Counted from the first letter of the stretch, positions 27,680-37,787 are shown. The stretch: 64,000 nt of DNA from CBDHGY01 sp965263325 (GCA_965263325.1 CBDHGY010000002.1:2170001-2234000), one strand, 5' to 3'. Notes: generated by a model from the sequence alone, not told the origin. Program-made: numbers and translations.

Positions 27680-27849
27680 CGGACTCTCCCCTGATCTGCA
27701 TTGCTTCAATCAGCCGAACCCGGTTGTATGGAATATTTATGCCAACGGCACCCATCCAATGACAGATCTATGATTAATTCTGGCCGCAAACGCCCGCACA
27801 TCACAGAAACTCAAGGTAATTCTTACATTTCAGAGTTGTATCGACGTTG

Positions 27850-28845
27850 CTAGCCCGGAAAAAGTTTTTCTTCGACTTCCGAATGCCATCGCCAAGCGCT
27901 CTCGACGATCTCATGCAAAGTTCGGGAAGGTGACCACTCCAATAACTCTTTGGCTTTTGCGTTGTTTGCGACGAGCTTGTCCGGGTCGCCGGGACGGCGA
28001 TCTGTAACCGCTACCTCGAAAGGCACCCCAGATACCTCGCTTATTGCATCGACAAGTTCGCGAACGGAAGAACCCGTTCCGGTTCCGAGATTATAGACAT
28101 CGCCTGTCCCGCCACCGAGCAGTTGCTGAACAGCGCGCACATGTGCATCTGCCAGATCAAGAACGTGAATATAGTCCCGAACCGCTGTGCCATCCGGCGT
28201 ATCATAGTCGGTACCGAAAATCTTGAACCCATCTCGCCGGCCAAGCGCAGCGTGAATCGCGAGCGGTATTGCGTGCGTTTCGGGTTGATGCTTCTCGCCG
28301 ATACCAGACTGCCAATGGCTTCCGGCAGCGTTGAAGTAGCGCAGCGATGTTGCCGGCAGACTTCTAAACTCGCGCATATCAGCAAGCACACCTTCGACCA
28401 TCGCTTTCGTTCGCCCATATGGGCTAATAGGATTGTGCGGATGGTCTTCACTCAGCGCTTCGGTTTGCGGAATACCGTAAACGGCGCAGGTCGATGAAAA
28501 CACAAAGGCCTTCACGTCAAATGCATCAGCTGCATTGATCAAATTGATCGCGCCAGCAACGTTATTCTCGTAATAGTCATGTGTATCTGTTTGGGAATTC
28601 TTGACCTCGATCAGTGCCGCGCAGTGCACGACGGCGTCAGGTTTGTGCTCTTCAAATGCCTTCCATAGCGAAGCCTTGTCCCGAATATCGGCCTCAACAA
28701 ACGGGCCCCATTTGGCAAATTGCCGATGCCCGTTCACCAAATTGTCCAAAACAACAATGTCGAAGCCGGCCTGCTCGAACGCCTCACTACAATGGCTGCC
28801 AACGTACCCAGCTCCGCCCGCGATAAGCACTTTTCCTTTTGACAT
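27850..28845 (-). CDS. galE: UDP-glucose 4-epimerase
   Basis: 331 residues, extended SDR. GGAGYVG (10-16) binds NAD+, FSSTCAVYG holds the active Ser/Thr, and SPYGRTK gives the catalytic Tyr and Lys. NAAGSHWQSGIGEKH and YNLGTGTGSSVREL are family blocks. It interconverts UDP-glucose and UDP-galactose, feeding galactose into the polysaccharide. Length is standard. It closes the left polysaccharide locus on the side of the core genes. Confidence 0.93.
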   Translation of the reverse strand: MSKGKVLIAGGAGYVGSHCSEAFEQAGFDIVVLDNLVNGHRQFAKWGPFVEADIRDKASLWKAFEEHKPDAVVHCAALIEVKNSQTDTHDYYENNVAGAINLINAADAFDVKAFVFSSTCAVYGIPQTEALSEDHPHNPISPYGRTKAMVEGVLADMREFRSLPATSLRYFNAAGSHWQSGIGEKHQPETHAIPLAIHAALGRRDGFKIFGTDYDTPDGTAVRDYIHVLDLADAHVRAVQQLLGGGTGDVYNLGTGTGSSVRELVDAISEVSGVPFEVAVTDRRPGDPDKLVANNAKAKELLEWSPSRTLHEIVESAWRWHSEVEEKLFPG

Positions 28846-29002
28846 GAATCGACCCTGCTCCTGCTAGAATTCGATTTTCGAAACGTGCTGTTCTCTTATC
28901 GTCAAAGTACCAAACGAACATTAAATTAAAAACGAGTTCGCATGCGACCATCACGTCATGGCCAGATGCAAAGCTCTACGCGGAACTGGCGAATGCTGTG
29001 AG

Positions 29003-30520
29003 CTATTCAGCCGCCACGAGCTGTTCATCATCGCTGGCTTTCGGCGTTGTAGATGCTTCACCGTTTGCGAAGATGAGCACTCCATCTTCCAGAGACGCCT
29101 CGCGGACCATTTTCTTATCCTTGTGGAAGTTCTGCGGGTTCAACCACGGTTCCTTGTCGCCCTGTTTCGGAAACAGGTGCATGGATCGTTGCATGTAGCC
29201 GGATGAAAAATCTTCGATCCAGCTGCGCTGAGGCATGTTCTTGTCAGTTTCGCGCAGAGTGGGTGTCGCCTGACGCGTACCGGTTTCGTCCAGATGGTTT
29301 AGAACTCGGCACAAATATTCGGCCGTTAGGTCTGCGCGCAGTGTCCAGGAAGCATTGATGTATCCGAAAGTCGTCATCAAATTCGGCACACCCGAATACA
29401 TCATGCCTTTATAGGTCCAGGTATCAGCGAAATTCACGCGCTTGCCATCAACGCTTATCTCGGCCTCGCCGAGCTGGACAAGTTTCAAGCCCGTGGCAGT
29501 AATAATGATGTCCGCCTTTAAGGTTTCCCCGTTCTTGAGCAGGATCCCATCTTCGACGAACCTGTCGATATGTTGCGTGACGACGCTTGCTTTGCCGTCA
29601 TTGATCGCTTCGAATAGGTCAGCATCTGGAATTAGACACATCCGCTGATCCCAAGGATTGTAACTCGGCGTAAAGTGCTCATCGACAACGTTGTCCGGCA
29701 AACTTTTCTTCGCCAGTTCAAGCAGCTTTTCTTTCACCTTTTCAGGCTGCGTTCGTGTACGTTTGTACAAGAACTGCTGCATCTTCGTATTTTTCCAGCG
29801 TGTGATATTGTAAGCCGTCGAGGATGGCAGAACTTTTCTAAGCGTATTCGCGACAACGTCTTTTGCGGGGCGGGATACGACATAAGTCGGAGATCGCTGA
29901 AGCATGGTGACATGCGCTGCTTTATCCGTCATCGCCGGAACCAGCGTCATCGCCGTTGCGCCAGACCCTATAATTACGACGCGTTTTCCAGAGTAATCAT
30001 AAGACTCATCCCAGAACTGCGGATGAATGATATCGCCTTTGAAATTTCCGCGACCTTCGAACTCAGGCGTGTAGCCTTCTTTATATGAGTAATAGCCTGC
30101 GCACATATCGATGAAGTTACATGTGAACGCCACCTGCTCACCCGTTTCGGCGCGTTCAGCAATCACCGTCCACCGCGCATCTTCAGATGACCAGCTGCAG
30201 GACTTTACCATATGCTGGAAGCGGATGTGCTGGCGAACACCATATTCGTCCGCTGTTTCGTTCACGTATCCCCGGATAGCGGGGCCGTCCGCGATGGACT
30301 TCGCAGCCGTCCATGGTTTGAAACTATATCCCAGCGTGTGCATGTCGCTGTCAGAACGAATGCCGGGGTAACGAAAGATGTCCCAAGTGCCGCCAATGGC
30401 TTCGCGTCCCTCGAGGATCGCAAACGTCTTGCCGGGGCATTTCTGCTTAAGGTAAACGCCCGCGCCAATTCCCGATAAGCCAGCGCCAACAATTATGACG
30501 TCGAAATGGGTCCCTGACAT
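29003..30520 (-). CDS. Baeyer-Villiger-type flavin monooxygenase
   Basis: 505 residues. First FAD-binding GAGLSGIG (12-19), the BVMO fingerprint FKGDIIHPQFW (F160, G162, H166, W170) and the NADPH-binding IGSGATAM (184-191) are all present, with GGTWDIFRYPGIRSD near residue 43. These enzymes use NADPH and O2 to insert oxygen next to a ketone or on a heteroatom. Length fits class B flavoprotein monooxygenases. Its own short transcription unit, not obviously linked to the neighbours. Substrate unknown. Confidence 0.9.
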   Translation of the reverse strand: MSGTHFDVIIVGAGLSGIGAGVYLKQKCPGKTFAILEGREAIGGTWDIFRYPGIRSDSDMHTLGYSFKPWTAAKSIADGPAIRGYVNETADEYGVRQHIRFQHMVKSCSWSSEDARWTVIAERAETGEQVAFTCNFIDMCAGYYSYKEGYTPEFEGRGNFKGDIIHPQFWDESYDYSGKRVVIIGSGATAMTLVPAMTDKAAHVTMLQRSPTYVVSRPAKDVVANTLRKVLPSSTAYNITRWKNTKMQQFLYKRTRTQPEKVKEKLLELAKKSLPDNVVDEHFTPSYNPWDQRMCLIPDADLFEAINDGKASVVTQHIDRFVEDGILLKNGETLKADIIITATGLKLVQLGEAEISVDGKRVNFADTWTYKGMMYSGVPNLMTTFGYINASWTLRADLTAEYLCRVLNHLDETGTRQATPTLRETDKNMPQRSWIEDFSSGYMQRSMHLFPKQGDKEPWLNPQNFHKDKKMVREASLEDGVLIFANGEASTTPKASDDEQLVAAE

Positions 30521-30600
30521 ATTGCGTTCCTCCCGAATGGCTACGCTTTCTCATCATGATAGCGCAAATTCGACGCCAACGCATCGTTACGCAACGTTAT

Positions 30601-31842
30601 CTACCAGGGTATCTCTCCGTGAAGCAGCTTTGGAAGGGACATTTGATCTGCGCTTGCGCGGCGCGCCATGGCTTTCCGAAATGGAGCAATCCTGTTTGCA
30701 ACCGATAGGCCGAGACCCCGAATTGGCTTCAAAACCGGATTGTCATTTGAGAATGCCCGATCGATGCCATCCATAGCAAGCGCCGTCGAGTTCGCCTCGA
30801 ACCGGCGCCATTGTTGATACCTCTGCAAGACCGAGGCTGACCCGATATCGAGGCCTTCATGGCGCGCATCGCACAAGATTTCGATCAGAGCGCCGACATC
30901 TTTAAATCCGAGATTTAGGCCTTGCCCGGCCAATGGATTAATGCGGCGGGCAGCATCGCCGACCAGCGCCAATCGCTCAGCCACCATTTTCTGCGCAATT
31001 TTCATATGTAGAGGATATGCAAAAGGATCGCTGGCCAATGACATTGGGCCCGCAAATTCAGAGAAGCGGTGGTTGAGCTCAGCTTCGATTGACGCCCGGT
31101 CTTGGCCCGCGAGAGCCTCCGCCGCGCCAGACTTCATATACCAGGCGAGGTTGGCGCGATTTCCGGTGAGAGGAAGCGTCGCGAACGGTCCCTCTGGCGT
31201 AAATAGTTGCCGCGCAATGCCGCCATGCGGGCGTTCGAGTGTCACATTCGCTGCGAACACTGACTTATTGTAAGCCCGGCCTTCGACAGAAATACCGGCC
31301 CCACTGCGTACCTGTGAGTTCACGCCGTCACAGCCCACAAGCAAAGACGCTTCAATTGACTGGTTGCCCTGAAGCGAAACTAAGATCTTTCCAGAAGACG
31401 CCTCGAACCCAGTAAACTTCTCCGGTGCGATAAAACGAAGGCCGTCTTGATGGTCTACCGCATCAGCGAGAGCGGGAAATATTCGCTGAGCCTCAATCAT
31501 ATATCCGAGCGGGCCGTCACCGCTTCCCAAATCCTCATTGGAAAAGAGAACGGACGGCGCACCAAAATAATGGGTTCCGCCGTCTATTGCCTCTAAACCG
31601 TTAAGCGGCTGAGCTGTATCGATTAACGCTTCTGCGATGCCGGCCGTTTCGAGCAATCGCCAGCTTCCTCGAACAATTGCAAAATTTCGCCCATCTTTTC
31701 GGCCGGCATGGCGCAGTTCGCGCGCATCGATCAAAATGGTATCAAATCCGGCTTTCGCCGATAGTAATGCCAGTGCGCCTCCAGCAGGGCCGGCGCCGAT
31801 GATTACAACATCGCACGTATGAGAGGTTGAGTGATTGCTCAT
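30601..31842 (-). CDS. UbiH/UbiF/Coq6-family FAD hydroxylase
   Basis: 413 residues. GAGPAGGALAL near the N-terminus binds FAD, the DG motif lies in VGCDGVNSQVR, and the second FAD motif is ALVGDAARRINPLAGQGLNLGFKD, which is typical of ubiquinone hydroxylases. It hydroxylates the ring of the ubiquinone precursor. Divergent from ftsK across 157 bases. Which ring position it acts on cannot be told from sequence, so no symbol is assigned. Confidence 0.88.
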   Translation of the reverse strand: MSNHSTSHTCDVVIIGAGPAGGALALLSAKAGFDTILIDARELRHAGRKDGRNFAIVRGSWRLLETAGIAEALIDTAQPLNGLEAIDGGTHYFGAPSVLFSNEDLGSGDGPLGYMIEAQRIFPALADAVDHQDGLRFIAPEKFTGFEASSGKILVSLQGNQSIEASLLVGCDGVNSQVRSGAGISVEGRAYNKSVFAANVTLERPHGGIARQLFTPEGPFATLPLTGNRANLAWYMKSGAAEALAGQDRASIEAELNHRFSEFAGPMSLASDPFAYPLHMKIAQKMVAERLALVGDAARRINPLAGQGLNLGFKDVGALIEILCDARHEGLDIGSASVLQRYQQWRRFEANSTALAMDGIDRAFSNDNPVLKPIRGLGLSVANRIAPFRKAMARRASADQMSLPKLLHGEIPW

Positions 31843-31999
31843 AAAATGCAGCTAAGCACACCCTAGCGCCCCGTCCAGAGTGCGCGCCTTTCTGACACGG
31901 GCCAATTTGTTAGTAATTCCAAATAAATTGTTTGCCCGCCATTAAGCCTAATTCGCGAAATTGGGGACTGAAGAGTTTCCAACAGAAGTGACGATCAAT

Positions 32000-34516
32000 A
32001 TGGCAGGAGCCGCCACACACGACGCACACGTTCACCCCGTGAGTGACCCCGTTTGGCGGATCTTGACCGGTACTGCCGCGTTCGCTGCTGGTGTCTTCGT
32101 TTGTGGCAGCGTTGGGTCATATGTTCCCACCGATCCTAGCTGGAACGCAGCAACAAGTTCCGGAGTAAACAATCTGTTCGGCGCAACCGGTGCCGTCTTT
32201 TCTGACATCGCGAGACAAACGCTCGGCTGGTCGAGCTGGGCTGCAGGAATGGCCTTGATGGTGGGTGGATCCATGCGAGCGGTGCTGATTGGCGCGCCGC
32301 GTATTCGGCGCTGGTTGATGGGAACGGCAACAGTCCCTCTGTCGGCGGCGTGTTTTGCAAGTTGGCCGGTGCCAGCCTCATGGCCATTTGCGTCTGGCCT
32401 TGGCGGTATGGTCGGAGACGGGCTGCTTTCGCTCGCAGAAATGCCGTTCAAGGCACTTCTGATGCCCATGCCAACGACGCTTGCGGGCTTTGCATGCGGC
32501 GCAGCGGCTTTGTTATTTGCGTCCCGCGCACTCGGGTTCCAGCGTGGTGATGCGCAACTGTTACAGGAGGCAGCCGCCAGCTCTGCGGTGCGCACGGCCC
32601 GGAAAGCCTGGCTTGGCGGCGGCGCAATTGCCGGTCTTCTGTCGCGTTTGAGACGCCGAAACGAAGAAGACTATGAATACGAAGAGTATGAAGACGAATA
32701 CGACGATGAGATCGATGCAGATATCATCATCGCTGACGAAGAATATGACTTAAGCCCTTCTTCGTTCCTTCCCGGCGAGGATATCGACGAAGACGAATAC
32801 TATGAAGATGATGGCGAAGACGAGGGCTATTTCGAAGACGAGCCAGAGCTCGACGCCGATGAAGATTATGAGGTCGAACACCAAAATCCGGCCCCTGCCC
32901 CGCCGCCTGTTCCTATCAGAACGCCGGCTGCGCAACTTCGCGAACGCAAGCCTGTGCGCTCTCCTGATGCGCCGCGAGTTCGCCGGAATGTCCGCCGCAA
33001 ATCCACGAAACTGCCGCCGATCGAACTTCTGAAGCAACCGCCATCGCGCCGCGGAAATATTGATGAAGAGGCCTTGCTCGCAAAAGCGGCGCGCCTTGCC
33101 GAAGTGCTGCAAGAATTCGGGGTGCGAGGTCGCATCAAAGAAGTGAGACCTGGCCCTGTTGTTACACTGTTTGAAATGGAGCCAGCACCGGGCGTGAAAT
33201 CAGCCCGCGTGATCTCCCTTGCTGATGATGTTGCGCGCTCAATGAGTGCGAACTCTGCCCGTATGGCTGTCGTACCGGGCAAAAACGCCATTGGCATCGA
33301 ATTGCCCAATGAGGATAGAGAGACCGTATATCTCCGTTCCTTGCTGCAATCCGATGCCTACAAGAACACAAAAGCATCTCTGCCGATGGCGTTGGGTGAT
33401 GATATTGGCGGCGCGCCAACAGTGGTGGATCTGGCAAAAATGCCTCACTTGCTGATCGCCGGTACAACCGGTTCCGGTAAGTCCGTCGGCGTGAATGCGA
33501 TGATCTTATCCCTCATCTATAAGCACACGCCTGAACAATGCCGTTTCATCATGATCGATCCAAAGATGCTGGAACTCAGCATCTATGAAGGCATACCGCA
33601 CCTGCTTGCACCGGTTGTGACCGACCCCTCAAAAGCAGTGAATGCGCTGAAGTGGACCGTGCGCGAAATGGAAAGCCGTTATGAGCTGATGTCGAAGGCA
33701 GGCGTGCGAAATCTTGCTGGCTTTAACGACAAGGCGAAGAAGCACCGCGAGGCTGGTAAGCCGCTAGAGCGCAAAGTTCAAACGGGCTTCGATGGAAATG
33801 GAAAAGCCATCTACGAAACAGAGACCCTGCCGACCGAACACATACCAAACATCGTTGTTGTCGTTGATGAAATGGCAGATCTTATGATGGTGGCTGGTAA
33901 GGAAATCGAAGGTTGTATTCAACGCCTTGCGCAAATGGCGCGGGCTGCTGGTATCCACCTCATCACCGCAACGCAGCGGCCATCGGTGGACGTGATTACC
34001 GGTACGATCAAAGCGAACTTCCCAACCCGCATTTCATATATGGTAACGACAAAAATCGACTCGCGTACCATTTTGGGAGAGCAAGGCGCTGAACAACTGC
34101 TCGGAATGGGCGACCTGCTTTATCAGGCACCGGGTAAGAAATCGAAACGCTGCCATGGCCCGTTCGTATCTGATGAAGAGGTCGAGGAAATTACCGATTG
34201 GCTGCGCGGCCAGGGCGAACCAGATTATTGCCCGGAAGTGCTAGAAGAGCCCGAAGAAGGCTCACAATCGGCGATTATGGACGCGATGCTTGGCACATCA
34301 ACGGGTGACAAGAATGAAGATCTCTACGCTCAAGCGGTTGCCATCGTTGTCGGCGATCAGCGCGCCTCGACTTCATATCTTCAGCGCCGCTTGAAAGTTG
34401 GATACAACAAAGCGGCCAATCTGATCGAACGGATGGAAGAAGAGGGGGTGATCTCATCTCCGAACCATGCAGGCAAAAGAGAAATCTTCGGCAAGCCTGA
34501 CCCCGAACCCGCATAA
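32000..34516 (+). CDS. ftsK: DNA translocase FtsK
   Basis: About 838 residues from ATG at 32000 (a TTG at 31961 and a GTG at 31988 are in frame; ribosome sites are weak for all). Four N-terminal membrane segments (to about residue 180), then a very acidic, Tyr- and Glu-rich linker (about 222-292) and a proline/basic stretch. The motor follows: Walker A GTTGSGKS (about 488-495), Walker B VVVDEMADL and TATQRPSVDVITG. The C-terminal gamma domain (LQRRLKVGYNKAANLIERMEE) would read KOPS sequences. It moves the terminus DNA at the septum for dimer resolution. Near the origin in Caulobacter relatives too. Confidence 0.96.
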   Translation: MAGAATHDAHVHPVSDPVWRILTGTAAFAAGVFVCGSVGSYVPTDPSWNAATSSGVNNLFGATGAVFSDIARQTLGWSSWAAGMALMVGGSMRAVLIGAPRIRRWLMGTATVPLSAACFASWPVPASWPFASGLGGMVGDGLLSLAEMPFKALLMPMPTTLAGFACGAAALLFASRALGFQRGDAQLLQEAAASSAVRTARKAWLGGGAIAGLLSRLRRRNEEDYEYEEYEDEYDDEIDADIIIADEEYDLSPSSFLPGEDIDEDEYYEDDGEDEGYFEDEPELDADEDYEVEHQNPAPAPPPVPIRTPAAQLRERKPVRSPDAPRVRRNVRRKSTKLPPIELLKQPPSRRGNIDEEALLAKAARLAEVLQEFGVRGRIKEVRPGPVVTLFEMEPAPGVKSARVISLADDVARSMSANSARMAVVPGKNAIGIELPNEDRETVYLRSLLQSDAYKNTKASLPMALGDDIGGAPTVVDLAKMPHLLIAGTTGSGKSVGVNAMILSLIYKHTPEQCRFIMIDPKMLELSIYEGIPHLLAPVVTDPSKAVNALKWTVREMESRYELMSKAGVRNLAGFNDKAKKHREAGKPLERKVQTGFDGNGKAIYETETLPTEHIPNIVVVVDEMADLMMVAGKEIEGCIQRLAQMARAAGIHLITATQRPSVDVITGTIKANFPTRISYMVTTKIDSRTILGEQGAEQLLGMGDLLYQAPGKKSKRCHGPFVSDEEVEEITDWLRGQGEPDYCPEVLEEPEEGSQSAIMDAMLGTSTGDKNEDLYAQAVAIVVGDQRASTSYLQRRLKVGYNKAANLIERMEEEGVISSPNHAGKREIFGKPDPEPA

Positions 34517-34528
34517 TAAGATCGGCTG

Positions 34529-34924
34529 CTAGGGGTTATCGAGGCCCTCCATCTGCAAAAGTAAATCGACCAGCGCGTCCTTGCTGAGGTTGGGGTTCAG
34601 ATACTCTAGCCCGATATCACCTTTATCGCGCCAAACCACATGCGCGCGCTGACGTATGACTTCACCTTGAATAGAAACCTCCAGCACAGGCGCGAGGGGT
34701 TCGGTTCGGATTACGCGTACACGCGCACCAAGCGGGCTCACATCCAAAGCGACACAGTTCATCTGCACGCCGTAGGGCAGGAAAATAGTTGCATTCAAGA
34801 ATACGGGGCGGCGAATTTCCTCACGGTTTTCAGCCCGCTTGAGCGCCTGTTGCAGCAACGCCTCTCTCGTTTGCTGCGCAAAAAACTCAAATCCTGGTCC
34901 ACCAAATGACTCTGGCTTCTTCAT
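34529..34924 (-). CDS. PilZ-domain protein
   Basis: About 131 residues from ATG at 34924, with AGGTG upstream; the frame is open 18 codons further. A PilZ-like barrel runs from EIRRPVFLNATIFLPYG through DVSPLGARVRV to VVWRDKGDIGLEY. The canonical c-di-GMP binding residues RxxxR and D/NxSxxG are approximately met by RR and DVSPLG. It would sense c-di-GMP in the cytoplasm, or be a degenerate relative. It is convergent with ftsK, with only 12 bases between the stops. Confidence 0.75.
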   Translation of the reverse strand: MKKPESFGGPGFEFFAQQTREALLQQALKRAENREEIRRPVFLNATIFLPYGVQMNCVALDVSPLGARVRVIRTEPLAPVLEVSIQGEVIRQRAHVVWRDKGDIGLEYLNPNLSKDALVDLLLQMEGLDNP

Positions 34925-35173
34925 TGTCGTCACACCTGTAATTGGCCCCCCAGCCAATTCAGGTGAAGATTGTCGCAAAAAACTTTTCTGCTGCTGAAAA
35001 TGAACGTTTGTATTTGTTCGTTATCATTAAGCACAATGTCCGTTCATAATGCAGCGTTTGCGCGATAAAGCTGAACCAGACCCAACGAAACGCGGCGCAA
35101 ATACCTAAATTCCGCCCTGTTTTCCGTACGTTCATCCGCTTATCTGTAGTGAGACAAAAAAGGAGTGTTCGAA

Positions 35174-35845
35174 ATGACAGGAACTCTGACATCCATTGCA
35201 GCCGTCTTGGCGCTGGTAACAATACCCGTATCTCTCCCGCCTGCACCGCAGATAAACGCGCCCGCGGCAGAAGCGCCGGTAGATCCAGCAGCGCTTACCC
35301 CTGCTGAACAGCGCATTATTCTCGAAGCCGCAGCAGAGGGACTTGCAGCTGTTAAGACAGCGAAAGGCCGTTTTGAACAGATGCAGCCAGATGGCAGCGT
35401 TATTATGGGCGAATTTGCACTCCGCCGCCCCGGCAAGATGCGGTTTGAATATGATGAACCAAACTCGGTTCGAGTAATTGCAGATGGCGCGACAGTGGCC
35501 GTAGAGGACACTGCGCTCGAAACAATCGACCGCGTGCCCATCGCCGCAACACCGCTCGGCATGGTCCTCGCTAAGAAAATCGACTTCGAGAAGCAGGCTG
35601 AGGTTCTTGCAGTTCTTCAAAATGACGGGCGAACAGCGATCACCCTTGAAGACCGCGCAGGCGAGCATGACGGTCAATTGACCTTGGTATTAGACAGCAA
35701 CACTTACGATTTGCTTGGCTGGTGGACGGTAGATTTTAGCGGCAACTTTACTGAGGTTAAGCTGAATAATGTGGAGACTGGTGTTCGAATTGATCCGAAG
35801 CTCTTTCGAATTGAAGACCCTGAAGATGACGAGGACGAATTCTAG
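35174..35845 (+). CDS. lolA: LolA-family outer-membrane lipoprotein carrier
   Basis: About 223 residues from ATG at 35174, which has AGGAG 8 bases upstream; a GTG at 35165 overlaps that site and is less likely. A short signal peptide (to about residue 20) precedes the LolA fold: AKGRFEQMQPDGSVIMGEF, RRPGKMRFEYDEP and later GWWTVDFSGNFTEVKL. The carrier takes lipoproteins from LolCDE across the periplasm to the outer membrane. The tail is strongly acidic (ED-rich). Downstream hairpins at 36011-36088 may end the transcript. Placement between ftsK and xthA is common in related alphaproteobacteria. Confidence 0.88.
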   Translation: MTGTLTSIAAVLALVTIPVSLPPAPQINAPAAEAPVDPAALTPAEQRIILEAAAEGLAAVKTAKGRFEQMQPDGSVIMGEFALRRPGKMRFEYDEPNSVRVIADGATVAVEDTALETIDRVPIAATPLGMVLAKKIDFEKQAEVLAVLQNDGRTAITLEDRAGEHDGQLTLVLDSNTYDLLGWWTVDFSGNFTEVKLNNVETGVRIDPKLFRIEDPEDDEDEF

Positions 35846-36056
35846 GAACTTCCCATCTTCAGCCGCCAGTGCAGTTGCAGCGATCACACTCATGTGAAGA
35901 ACAAGTAATTCCTTTTAAAAGGGTTGAAATTTCTGAGTTTCGTTGCATATTTACCACTATGCGAAGGGATTGATCGGCCTCCCCAAAACCGATCGGCGTT
36001 CCCTTCGACCAGGCCGGATTTCCTTCCCCTCCCGGCCTTTGCGTCTGAGACGCGTC

Positions 36057-36088
36057 CGCGCCCGAGCATCCCCCCGCGCTCGGGCGCG
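36057..36088 (+). terminator. Strong 11-bp GC hairpin downstream of lolA
   Basis: CGCGCCCGAGC, a 10-base loop, GCTCGGGCGCG, followed by TT. A second stem lies just before it (AGGCCGG at 36011-36017 with CCGGCCT at 36032-36038, then TT), and GCGTCT/AGACGC lies between. Position in the lolA-xthA gap suggests transcript ends. Confidence 0.6.
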
Positions 36089-36123
36089 TTGACGTCTCAA
36101 GATCAGCGTTTTAGCGGGATTAG

Positions 36124-36930
36124 ATGAAAATCGTTACCTGGAATATCAATTCGGTTCGTCTGCGCGCGCCGAACATTGCGGCTTTCGTTGAAGCTGAAAC
36201 CCCCGATGTCGTCTGCCTTCAGGAAATTAAATGTCAGAACGGTGAGTTTCCCGAAAAAGCGTTCAAGGAAGTCGGGCTAAAACACCTGCTCATTCATGGG
36301 CAGGGCGGAGGTCACCATGGGGTCGCGATCGCATCGCGCCTGCCGCTTGAAGAAGTCGCCGCGCCGGATCTCTGCCGCGAAGGTCACGCACGCGTATGCG
36401 CTGCAACGATCGATGGGATAGAAATTCACAATATCTATCTGCCAGCGGGAGGCGACGAGCCGAACCCGAAAACAAATGAAAAGTTCGCACATAAGCTGGA
36501 TTTCTTAGAGAGACTTGGCTCAGAGTATGGCGGCAAACGTCGTCGAGATCGCAAGCACCGGATTCTTGTCGGTGATCTCAATGTTGCACCACATGAAAAT
36601 GATGTGTGGTCACATAAGCAATTGCTGAAGATCGTATCGCATACACCGCAGGAAACAGAGCGTCTTGAAGATTCGCGTGAGGCCGCCGGATTCGCGGACA
36701 TTGCTCGGATGGCGGTTGATGACTCGCAAAAGCTTTACAGCTGGTGGAGCTATCGCGCCAAGGACTGGGCCAAGTCCAATCGGGGCCGCCGGCTCGATCA
36801 TATTTGGGCGGATAAAGGCGCAATGAAACGAGTCAATGTTAGCAGCTACAAGATACACTTGGCTTGGCGCGGCGGTTGGAAACCATCGGATCATGCGCCT
36901 GTAAGTATTGAGTTGGAGAAGGCGTCATGA
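36124..36930 (+). CDS. xthA: Exodeoxyribonuclease III (AP endonuclease)
   Basis: 268 residues, EEP fold. MKIVTWNINSVR at the start, CLQEIKCQ with the metal Glu, GDLNVAPHENDVW with Asp and Asn, and the C-terminal SDHAPVSIEL with the active His. It cuts at abasic sites and removes 3'-blocking groups in base-excision repair. Length standard. The stop overlaps the start of the SDR gene (ATGA), so these two are co-translated, although no functional link is obvious. Confidence 0.95.
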   Translation: MKIVTWNINSVRLRAPNIAAFVEAETPDVVCLQEIKCQNGEFPEKAFKEVGLKHLLIHGQGGGHHGVAIASRLPLEEVAAPDLCREGHARVCAATIDGIEIHNIYLPAGGDEPNPKTNEKFAHKLDFLERLGSEYGGKRRRDRKHRILVGDLNVAPHENDVWSHKQLLKIVSHTPQETERLEDSREAAGFADIARMAVDDSQKLYSWWSYRAKDWAKSNRGRRLDHIWADKGAMKRVNVSSYKIHLAWRGGWKPSDHAPVSIELEKAS

Positions 36931-37787
36931 ATGATCTGACCGGAAAAACAGCTTTCATCACTGGCGGTGCAAGCGGAATAGGCCGATCCATCGCAAAGCT
37001 GATCATCGCGCAGGGCGGCACTGCAATTATTTCGGATGTAGACGCAGATACTGTGCAAAATACCGGAGATGACCTTGGCGCTGAGTATCACGTTCTGGAT
37101 GTAGCAGATATACAAGCAACCGAAGCTCTCGCCGAAACAATTTGGCGCGAGCATCGCGGCATTGACATGGTGTTTGCGAATGCGGGTGTAAGCGCTGGTG
37201 GCGCTCCGTTGCTAAAAGCTACTGAGCAACAATTCGATCATTTGTACAATGTGAACGTGAAAGGAGCCTGGGCCACGTCAGCCGCGTTTGCGCGGAGGAT
37301 GGTCGCGGAAAACTGTGCGGGACACATTTGTATAACGGGATCCGAAAACAGCCTCGGCTATCTATTCAAAGGCAATGGTCTGTATAATGGATCCAAGCAT
37401 GCAATTTTAGGAATTGCCGATGTGCTTCGCCATGAGTTGCCTGAATCCATTACAGTTTCATTGCTGTGTCCAGGCCTAACCGCCACGGGTCTAACAGGGC
37501 CGACCCTCCAAAGCGGACTGCCTCAGCCGCCGGATCAAGCGCGCGCAATGGCAGCGGCAGTAATGGCGAAAGGGCAGGATCCGGATATCGTTGCTGAGAA
37601 AGCCCTCCGAGGAACGCTGGATGGTGACTTCATCATCCCGGCGATCTCCATTATCAGGGATTGCGCAGAGCAGCGATGGCAGGACATCGAAGCTGGGTTC
37701 GCAAAGCATGCACCACCTAACAAGGAAGAGTATCAGTACCTTGTGACAAACGTTATTGCAGAGCTGCGCGGGAAAACGAACATTTAA
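36927..37787 (+). CDS. Short-chain dehydrogenase/reductase
   Basis: 286 residues, classical SDR. TGGASGIG (11-18) binds the cofactor, NAGVSAGG is the structural NAG motif, and the catalytic Ser (CITGSENS) and Tyr/Lys (YNGSK) are present. The acidic residue after the second strand (ISDVDAD) suggests NAD(H) preference. Substrate unknown. It overlaps xthA by four bases and ends convergent with the cenR-like gene, sharing the tetranucleotide TTAA with its stop. Confidence 0.9.
   Translation: MNDLTGKTAFITGGASGIGRSIAKLIIAQGGTAIISDVDADTVQNTGDDLGAEYHVLDVADIQATEALAETIWREHRGIDMVFANAGVSAGGAPLLKATEQQFDHLYNVNVKGAWATSAAFARRMVAENCAGHICITGSENSLGYLFKGNGLYNGSKHAILGIADVLRHELPESITVSLLCPGLTATGLTGPTLQSGLPQPPDQARAMAAAVMAKGQDPDIVAEKALRGTLDGDFIIPAISIIRDCAEQRWQDIEAGFAKHAPPNKEEYQYLVTNVIAELRGKTNI

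Noticed and set aside
32032..32595. 187-codon minus frame opposite the start of ftsK
   Set aside because: Antisense shadow of the FtsK membrane region.
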